Virus record (IMG/VR): IMGVR_UViG_3300037520_000200
Location: 1-25,691 of that record
From: a virus
DNA: 25,691 nucleotides
Strand: one strand, 5' to 3'
Of this stretch, positions 9,001 through 15,900 are shown piece by piece; position 1 is the stretch's first letter; every line of letters begins with the position of its first letter. The translations under genes were made by a program, and so were the position numbers. A model generated the notes under the pieces. The model made no database searches. It was not told the DNA's origin and saw only the letters and a program-made list of their open reading frames with translations.

Positions 9001-10221
9001 TCCTACTACATTACTATTAGTAAATTGTAGAGTAGGCGTACTACTAGAAGAGTCTTGTTCAGTATGTAAAGTGCCATTAGTCCAGTAAATCATTCCACGG
9101 AAGGCACTGGCAATGTCATATAGGAGTTTAATAGCTTCTTGACGTTCTTGAATATAAGTATTTAGAGTAAAACGAGGTTCGAGTATATCTGTACCTTCAG
9201 TAGTCTTGAACCCTGTAGGTACTGACTGGTCACAATACTGTGCAATAGTATATAATGACCACTTATCTACTAAGTCTTCTGATATATATTCACCAAGTCC
9301 GTAGCGCTCATTAGTAATAAGGTCGTAGTAACACCATGCAGGATTGTTAGTCCAAGCATAGTCAAACGTACCATCCCAAATACCAGTATATTCTCTAGTT
9401 TCTGGATTATAATTACTAGGAATTTTTACTTTTAGTAACTTTACGTGATAGCCGCGTTTAGGTATAGAGTTAAACTGAGAGGAAGCCATTCTCATAGCAC
9501 ATAGTGCTGAGTTGGGATACCTCATCTTAGTATTTGATACCTTAGTAAAGCTAGAAAACTTTAATGTATTCTGGAGCTTTAATGTCGTAGAATCCTTAGT
9601 AAGTTTTGTTACTTTAATGGCGAAGAATTCATTTGCCATCCCAGGGGTACGTGGCAACTCAATAAGATAACTAAGTTGATAATTAGATGTAGTTTTTCCA
9701 ATAACTGTTCTCTTTACAGCACTAATTGGAGAATTACCTAGACCATTCTTAATTATATCGATGTTAAATTGTACTTCTGAACCATTAGTATCACCATTAT
9801 CTGCGTAGTGCACTAAGGCGGGAATATCTATAGTTACTCTTACAAAGTCTACATTTTCCTCGGCGGAAGTTACAACAGTTTCCGTTACTGGGGAAGAAAA
9901 CTTTACTTCTCTTCCAACAGGAATTTCAGCCTGAGGGACTTCAAAACCTGGAATATACTCCTGATCTTGAGTACCTGTTCTAAAATAGTACTGGAAGCCA
10001 CTTTCTTCATAGTTAAAGGTACCATCAGAATTTTGGATAGGGGTATCATTAATGTAGATAGATTTTATACCGTCTACTAAACCAACTATCTCACCTTCAC
10101 ACAATAGATCAACTACTTCCGCAAAGGATTGAGATTTAAGAGTATCTGGGCTCTCTACTGGAGTATGACTACCTCCTCCTTTACCTCCTCCACCACTACC
10201 AATAATTAAATTTGTATTCAT
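6094..10221 (-). CDS. J: Tail tip attachment / host specificity protein J
   Basis: A 1375-residue homologue of lambda gpJ, the central tail-tip protein that nucleates tail assembly and contacts the receptor. The N-terminus is typical: a Gly-rich start, then TPVESPDTLKSQS and a region specifying LLCEGEIVGLVDG. Residues about 670-900 contain fibronectin type III-like repeats. Around residue 1000-1025 is the familiar 'GSITSSELHADLNETLDSVD' coil-like connector of J proteins. Residues about 1212-1280 carry a CBM5/12-like module (ATRNVYRGVW...GDSVIHQGYGWSC) also found in the 846-aa fibre. The gene starts by a 1-nt overlap (TAATG) with the I-like gene, so coupling is likely. The 3' ~500 nt (below ~6600) are clearly richer in G+C than the rest, a recombination scar within the gene. 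Confidence 0.95.
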   Translation of the reverse strand: MNTNLIIGSGGGGKGGGSHTPVESPDTLKSQSFAEVVDLLCEGEIVGLVDGIKSIYINDTPIQNSDGTFNYEESGFQYYFRTGTQDQEYIPGFEVPQAEIPVGREVKFSSPVTETVVTSAEENVDFVRVTIDIPALVHYADNGDTNGSEVQFNIDIIKNGLGNSPISAVKRTVIGKTTSNYQLSYLIELPRTPGMANEFFAIKVTKLTKDSTTLKLQNTLKFSSFTKVSNTKMRYPNSALCAMRMASSQFNSIPKRGYHVKLLKVKIPSNYNPETREYTGIWDGTFDYAWTNNPAWCYYDLITNERYGLGEYISEDLVDKWSLYTIAQYCDQSVPTGFKTTEGTDILEPRFTLNTYIQERQEAIKLLYDIASAFRGMIYWTNGTLHTEQDSSSSTPTLQFTNSNVVGGTFTYSGASKKVVHTAALVTWNDPQALYQQKIEYVEDRLGIERYGYNPSEIIAFGCTSRGQAVRAGNWLLYTERVESNIVSFSAGLDSVYCTPGTIIKVFDEALVGVEYSGRIVSSLTNTISLDREVTLATGQTYSVRLSTHNPNYSPTDEITASDQIGTNPSYYTQTFTITNIPGSYETLTLSGVPTNLLVGATWSIYSTSLNEKLYRVVSLKESDSIGVYEISAMLHNPDKFAFIENNIQLEERTYSTLSALPEAVSLESIVSSSGTYRDSSDILRTSLTVGFSAALYASSYTLEIKRNSGNWVEVYTKKAELNYTFYDLSANEEYAIKITPFNIIGKSGPSTIAHGFTIEHTTEAVGNSMVANFRSTLRPTDLLLEWDAYPSIELVTYTISKGASYETSSVVYSGITSRSQAITENTVGTYTYWIIAVFNSGDYTNPTILDIHITAPLPVVDVRSSGELNQNSLGWEFQETKVGTLETEIWSASTNNRTSATKLISLAYPTSTYTHTELGSEQTVYYWLRVKDTRGNTSIYYPFSEDKGLKVTTRIGTPEVLGLIAGSITSSELHADLNETLDSVDEAVFGIDGVTDGLIGTYSVKIDSGGKVAGYGLYNDATTSRFIVSANEFAVTTPDSSLDLIARNTTYAVGKCVRVSDLAYKHLMLVCKGAGTSHSSTNISLAGKVLGNLVFDNNVTWQVASRVPISVFALGTSVDQTTVYPGVYIDGATILNATINSAQIVDAAITNAKIGNYITSSNFDGNIVNDVITTQGTAGWGIDKAGNAYFTNATISGQITVGMGSIVPYSYVQSGPPADATRNVYRGVWSSGISYVVGDSVIHQGYGWSCIVATNSIEPPVYPVTSNANWVLAAVKGEDGIDYDVIIESSNGIIFRVGGGQQTTLKARVFRNGVEVTDEITPSKFKWTRTSIIPQGAPYDDASWNALYGAGYKQILVSVDDVHSRATFHCEISS

Positions 10222-11201
10222 TAGGAACCCCAGCCTTCTGGTATAACATCTGAACCTGTTGCGCTACCATAAGTAGCATTAAAACCTTTATTAATCCTAC
10301 CAATAGCGAATTGCACTCGTGGTGATTTAAACCTACCTGTATATTCACTATAGGTGTACACTCTTGTGCTAGTAGACTCGGGATACTCTACATAGTTTCC
10401 AAACTCATCGAAATCATAGTACGCTGGGACTAATGTAACTTGATTCCAAGTATACTCACCTAAATTTGTATTATATTTTATGTTCAGACTATTACTCTGA
10501 TAAGTAGTACCAGAAATAAGTGTCCAGCCAACAGTACCAGAGGCTGGAAAGCTCCACTCGTATTTTTTAGTTCCCGCCCCACTATCTACACTAAATGTAG
10601 CGCTTACAATAGCGGAACCAATAATAAGCTCCCCATAACCAATTGGTACTGGTAGCCCTTGTGCTACAGTATTTACAGCACCGCTAAAATAAGTATTTGG
10701 AGTATTTTCTGTAGATTTTTGGGCTTTAGGCTTTGGTGGAGCAAATAGAACAGCAGAAATACCTGCCATTACTAAACCTACACCAATTTGACCAAGAGAG
10801 GCAGCCACACTAGCAGATATGGCTCCAGTACTTCCTAGCCAGAAAGAGCCTGCAGTGGTGCCCGCGAAAGTAGAGGACCCGAGAACTGCACCTGATGCAG
10901 CACCTGCTGTCATATAGATTAGGAAAGCCCCCGCAATTATCATACCTAGTTTACCAGAACCAGCAACTACAGGTATTAGATGAATATCTTTATTACCGAT
11001 TGGTTCCTCAAGAGTATCTTCTTCACGAAGAATATCTCCAACCTTAATATGAAAGCCAGGTTTATGCTCTAGCATATAATTGGCAAAATTAGGGAAGTTA
11101 GCTGATAGTGCACGTATAGTTTCACGAATAGACTTAACTTCAAGGCCTATCTTATCCGTGAATAGCTCTGCTAGATCACCATATAGGTATACTGTTCTCA
11201 T
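10221..11201 (-). CDS. I: Tail assembly protein I-like, with long C-terminal extension
   Basis: A 326-residue protein. Residues 1-80 have the ubiquitin-like/beta-grasp start typical of lambda gpI (MRTVYLYGDLAELF..., then DIHLIPVVAGSGK). A Gly/Ala-rich hydrophobic stretch follows (about 82-155). The PVPIGYGELIIGSAIVSA motif then marks where members of this family usually end. Here about 120 further residues continue (KKYEWSFPASG... to ...PEGWGS), an unexplained extension. gpI acts in tail-tip assembly with K, L and J; its exact mechanism is not known. It starts by ATGA overlap with K and ends by TAATG overlap with J. A GAGAG lies 5 nt before the start. Confidence 0.9.
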   Translation of the reverse strand: MRTVYLYGDLAELFTDKIGLEVKSIRETIRALSANFPNFANYMLEHKPGFHIKVGDILREEDTLEEPIGNKDIHLIPVVAGSGKLGMIIAGAFLIYMTAGAASGAVLGSSTFAGTTAGSFWLGSTGAISASVAASLGQIGVGLVMAGISAVLFAPPKPKAQKSTENTPNTYFSGAVNTVAQGLPVPIGYGELIIGSAIVSATFSVDSGAGTKKYEWSFPASGTVGWTLISGTTYQSNSLNIKYNTNLGEYTWNQVTLVPAYYDFDEFGNYVEYPESTSTRVYTYSEYTGRFKSPRVQFAIGRINKGFNATYGSATGSDVIPEGWGS

Positions 11202-11911
11202 TTTAACTCTCTATGCCTATATAAGGCCACTGTACATTTATTCCAGTAGCCTCCATATATTTCTTGTGAAGAAATTCTATTGGCTGTATGGTGTAAAAAT
11301 GTACCATTATCATACATTATACCTGAATGGTTAGGTATTTTAGTTCGACCAGCTTTAAATAATAATACATCATACTTATTTAGTGTTTTATCTACTACTT
11401 TTTCAAAGCCGTTATCATCTGCATACTTTTCAAATAAATTTTCTTCATATTTGAACCAGTCCTGCTCTGTAACTTTTGGCCTACCAACTTTAATACCTTT
11501 CTCTTCTAGTAGTACATCTCCTACTAAGCCCCAGCAGTCTAGGGTACCGAAATAATAGGGTCTACCTAGAAAGGGGAATTTATAATCAGTAGGTGCATTT
11601 ATACTACTAGTTTTGTCAACTAATGAATATATAAACCAAGGTACTTTACTCTTATTACATCCATAGATATCTGCTGGCGTAGGCTTAGAGGATCCAGTTA
11701 AATGACTATGACAAATAAACTGTATAGCACCCTGTTTAGAAGCCTTTAAATATTCTATAGGATCAATTATAAAAGTATCCTTATCAATTGCTATATTAGT
11801 GCAAGGTATAAAAGAATTATTTACAATTACTCCACAGGCTTCTTTTAGTATATTAGCTTCAGCGTACTCTATAAAATTAGCTAAATAATCCTGCACCTGG
11901 AAAGGCTCCAT
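11198..11911 (-). CDS. K: Tail tip assembly protein K: JAMM + NlpC/P60 peptidase
   Basis: A 237-residue, two-domain protein as in lambda gpK. The N-terminal Mov34/JAB (JAMM) domain shows E24, the H68-x-H70 pair and D81; the usual Ser of HxH-x7-S-x2-D is Thr78. The C-terminal NlpC/P60 domain shows Cys126 in LDCWGLV, His195 in NHSGIMY and a further His at 207. The family is linked to tail-tip maturation and to peptidoglycan cleavage during DNA entry. The ATG at 911 positions past 11 kb lies 35 nt inside the upstream L gene, and no Shine-Dalgarno is visible; a GTG five codons later is an alternative start. The stop overlaps the I start as ATGA. Confidence 0.93.
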   Translation of the reverse strand: MEPFQVQDYLANFIEYAEANILKEACGVIVNNSFIPCTNIAIDKDTFIIDPIEYLKASKQGAIQFICHSHLTGSSKPTPADIYGCNKSKVPWFIYSLVDKTSSINAPTDYKFPFLGRPYYFGTLDCWGLVGDVLLEEKGIKVGRPKVTEQDWFKYEENLFEKYADDNGFEKVVDKTLNKYDVLLFKAGRTKIPNHSGIMYDNGTFLHHTANRISSQEIYGGYWNKCTVALYRHRELK

Positions 11912-12584
11912 AATTTAATACTGAACTTGCGCCAAATCTTAGTTTGCAGTCTGATAGTTTCTTACCACAAACGTCTAATAGGGGGTCTGTTGTTGGTGTA
12001 CCTACACTAGTAAACATTCTGTTCTCGTGTGCTGAAGGTAGATAGTTACAATTAGCGTCTTTATACCTCCACTGACAAATATTTTGAATAATTAGTCTAC
12101 GAGGTAATTTAACGGAACTAACATCAAGAGCAGATACTAAGTCATAAACTACAGTAGTATTAGTTTCTACTACCTTACGATCAATAAAGTACACTTCTTT
12201 AGGAAACTGAGCCTCAGGGTCAGCTTCTAGGTTACCTTCTTCAAAGTTTACTGCATCTATGTATTTTAACATAGTGCGAATTCGAGTAACTTTTAATCCT
12301 AATAAGTCTTGATATAATCTATTATACTCACTTATCAATCCACCTAAGTTAGCTATTGTTAGTTTAGGGGTTGCTAGTTGACCAGCACCATCCCACTCAA
12401 AACCTTTCATCTCAAATGGGTAGGCAATATAGGTTTCAGAATCAAAAACTAAACTATTACCCAACTCATTAGTGTCCGAGAAAAAGTTTAACACCTCAGA
12501 ACCTCCTACGGTAGACAAGTCCGCACTAAATAAATCTATAATCTTACTAGGAGAGGATTTTCTTAATTCTGTTAATATACTCAT
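11877..12584 (-). CDS. L: Minor tail protein L (Fe-S cluster tip protein)
   Basis: A 235-residue homologue of lambda gpL, a tail-tip protein. The C-terminal domain contains four cysteines in the family spacing (C170, C179, C206, C213, in NICQWRYKDANC and DVCGKKLSDC). In lambda-type L proteins these bind an iron-sulphur cluster. The N-terminal part is the typical tip-ring beta domain. It begins by ATGA overlap with M (12584/12581) and its 3' end overlaps K by 35 nt. Full family length, no damage seen. Confidence 0.94.
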   Translation of the reverse strand: MSILTELRKSSPSKIIDLFSADLSTVGGSEVLNFFSDTNELGNSLVFDSETYIAYPFEMKGFEWDGAGQLATPKLTIANLGGLISEYNRLYQDLLGLKVTRIRTMLKYIDAVNFEEGNLEADPEAQFPKEVYFIDRKVVETNTTVVYDLVSALDVSSVKLPRRLIIQNICQWRYKDANCNYLPSAHENRMFTSVGTPTTDPLLDVCGKKLSDCKLRFGASSVLNYGAFPGAGLFS

Positions 12585-12925
12585 GTTAAATCGTAAACCC
12601 TTTTGAATGTAGCATTTATACTTCTACTTATATGAGAAGTGTACTCTGTAGACCAGTCTTCACAAATAACTTTGAAAAATTCAGCTTCACCTGGTGGCTT
12701 AAATAAAAAGTATTCAATACCACCTTTAGAAGCTAAAAAATCAAGTATATTATTTGCAGTAGATAGTGGTTGGTTAGTAAATTGTAGATCCCAAGAATCG
12801 TCTAAGTTATTTATTCCATAGGCAACTCTTTGAGAGTACCCACTACCAAACTTAACAGTATTGACAGTGGGCTTACTAGTTCTGGAGAACCCCCTAGAGG
12901 GTACGTAGGTAAAGATATCAGCCAT
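12581..12925 (-). CDS. M: Minor tail protein M
   Basis: A 114-residue homologue of lambda gpM, the small distal tail/tip-ring protein located after the tape measure gene. The family pattern is visible: RGFSRTSKPTVNTVKFGSGYSQR, then a repeated hydrophobic core and a C-terminal FKRVYDL. The ATG lies 8 nt inside the tape measure gene and has a good internal ribosome binding site (GAGGA, about 7 nt upstream). The stop overlaps the L start (ATGA). Identity rests on sequence pattern plus exact H-M-L-K-I-J synteny. Confidence 0.92.
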   Translation of the reverse strand: MADIFTYVPSRGFSRTSKPTVNTVKFGSGYSQRVAYGINNLDDSWDLQFTNQPLSTANNILDFLASKGGIEYFLFKPPGEAEFFKVICEDWSTEYTSHISRSINATFKRVYDLT

Positions 12926-15900
12926 GTAACATTCCTCTAGGTTTCATCTGTTTCATAAGTTCTTCTTGGATAGTAGCTTTAATTGAAACGCTTAAAGCTT
13001 TACTTAGGTTAGTAGCTTGATCAGCAGAAATAGATGTATCTACACTACCACTATTAGTTACTGTTACTGTAATATTAGTATCCCCAAAAGTAGCTCCACC
13101 ACTACCTCCTTTTAGGGTAACAGGAATGCTACGATTATCTGGTAGTGGTACATATGCTTCATTTTTACTACCTTCCCCAAATAGTGCCATCTGTGGTGAT
13201 GTAGCTATACCACCTCTAGCATATTTATGGAGGGGCATGTCACCTAATGGACCTACAATACCACCTTTCGCTTTTGCAAAAATACTAGTTAATCCACCAG
13301 TTATACCACCACTAATAACACTAGTTGCTACTCCCATTAGTATTCCACCGAGAGCCCCTTTAGCACTACCTCCAGTAGCAAGTGCACCAACTAAAGCACC
13401 TACTGCTCCATGCATAACAGTAGTAGCCATGTTAAACTTATCAGCAGCTACGTCTATTTTTGTTCCACCCTTTTCAATATTAGTAGTAGCTGTCTTACTC
13501 AGAATAGGTGTACTACTATCTTGCATAGCTGGTGGTTGTATAACATCTGGTACTGGTATACTACTTGGGTTAATCTTTTGTGCTATCTCGTTAAGAAGTC
13601 TATTAGTTTCTTTAGCGGAAGATGCTGTAGAACTAACTGCCTGTACTAAAGGATCGTAAGTTCCAGCTGATGCGCTAGTAGCGCCAATACTAGATACACC
13701 ATCTAGTTGCCTAGACATAATAGATGCACTAGTTGGATATGGATATGGGGATGTTCTAACTCCAGTATCATTAGCTTTATTAGCTTTCTCCCAATCAAGG
13801 TTATACTGTTTATCCAAATCTATGCCTTGTTGAGCTATAGGATCTATCTTACCTGGTACTAATGCCTGTAGTAAAGCCCTCATATCCTGTTGAATTAACT
13901 TTAGTTGATCAAGAGAACTATTAGCAGTAATCTGTAGTGCACTAGCCGCTTTTTCTTGGTTAGTACGAGTATCATACCCAAAATTTGCTGCTAGTAACTT
14001 GATTCCACTCTTCATAGCATTTTTAAATGCGTCTGAGGCCATATCCCTAAACATGTCGCTTAAAGTATTTCTGACCATATCACTAAAAGCTTTGAAAGTT
14101 AATTTTGTCTCATCCATTTTCTGTATCATAGTAGTAAAACTATCTACTATTATATCTGCAGAATCTACAATTCCAGTAGCCAGTTGAGACATAACAGACT
14201 TAGATTTACCTGTAGTTTCCTCTATTCTATCCATGGCTATAGTTATAGCCTCTTGTAGTCCTTCAGTACCAAAAATATCTGAAGCTCTACCAGACTGCTC
14301 TCTTATTTTTAAGCTGAGCTCAGTTTCCTTTTTAAATAGATCAGTTAATTTTTGATGAGTATCTAATTTAAAAGCTAAGTGTTGCTGTTGTAAGTCTACT
14401 ATCTTCTGTTCTGCTTCTATATCTCCAACTTTAGATTTTTCAATAGCTATTTGAGCTTCAAGTATTCTCTCTTGTATTGAATATTGTTCTAGTAGTGTTT
14501 GAGTACTTACTGTATTAAACTCAGCAATTTTACTATAGTTAGTAGATACACTAAGTAAATAATCAGAGTAGGAAGAGGCTAGGTCTACTTGTTCACTTAA
14601 ATTATCAGAAAGTTTTTCAGTTATTTCTAGGTTAGTTTTTCTAATTCTTAAATTTTCTTCGTCTTGTATAACCTTGGGTAGGTCACGTAGTGGTTCACCT
14701 TTTTTGAAAGCTTCATCCCTAGCCCTAGCTTTACCAACTACAGCTTCTCCTATAGATACATTAGTAGGATCTTTTATTAATTGTTCTACAAGAGTATTAT
14801 ACTCCCCTATCTTTATTGCTAAATCTTTCTCATATTGTAATATATCAGCTTTTGCTTTAATAAGATTAATTTCACTATCTACTCTAGCAGATAAGTAAGA
14901 TGAATCTAGTAATGCAATACTTTGTGATTTTTTCTCTAGATTATTGAGCTCTTCGAATAGTTTATCTTCTTCAGGTTTAAATTTCTTATCAGCTTCAGCA
15001 TCAGTTTCCTTAAATTCTGCTCTAGCCTCGGATTCTCTAGCTTTGCCTAGGGAGGCTCTGATTGAGTCTATTTTTAGAGTTGCAATTACACTAGCAGCCC
15101 CTAAGGACTCTAAACTATTAACTAAGGATAGAATTTGAGATGCTATAGACCCATCAAGTTCTTTTACTGATAAAGCTTGGATAGCTTGATCTTTTACAGA
15201 TCCTGTACCTAGAGGACTAGGATTATTGCTTTTGCTATTCTTAAATAGTTCTTTTGAGGCTAAAGATAGAGCAGTTCTTAATTGTTGCTCTGTATTTGAT
15301 TTTTGAGCATCTATAGCTGCTGCATTAGTTTTTTCTGCTTTTATTTGAATATTTGCTATTTTTTCTTCAGTTTTACGTGCTTCTCTAATAGCTCTAGCTT
15401 CTCCTTCTTTTGAAAAACTACCATAAAATTGAGTTTCTTTAAGCTTAGCGGATAGACTAGTTTGTGCCAAGGATGCGCGTCCGGCTGCAGTAGCTAAGTC
15501 TGCTAAACTTTTTGAAGCTTTTAATGAATATCCGATATAGTCCTGTTGTACTTTTTCAATTCCACCGTATGAGCCTAGTAGTGAACTAGTACCTTGACTA
15601 AGAGATTTTGCTCTATCATCCTCTGCTTTTTTCTGAAGATCTTTATCAGACCCAGCCAATTCCATAGCTGTTTTATAGTTATTATTTACATCTTCTTGTA
15701 ATCTATTTAGCCTAGTACGTAATAATTCTAGATCCGCTGGTAGACTTATACCAGACATTTCTTCAAATTGATCTGTAATGCCAGATAAAAATTCTTGAAT
15801 ATTAGCACCAGATTTAGTAAGATCATTTTTATCTAGAAGTTTAATAGCTTGTGCACTAGAAGTACTAAAAGCATTAAGAGCCTTTAACTCTTTTGATTGA

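Noticed and set aside
13126-13659. Plus-strand open frame of 177 codons opposite the tape measure gene
   Set aside because: Antisense to the Gly/Ala/Thr-rich C-terminus of the tape measure; Pro/Leu/Ile-rich product, no SD, and all real genes are on the other strand.
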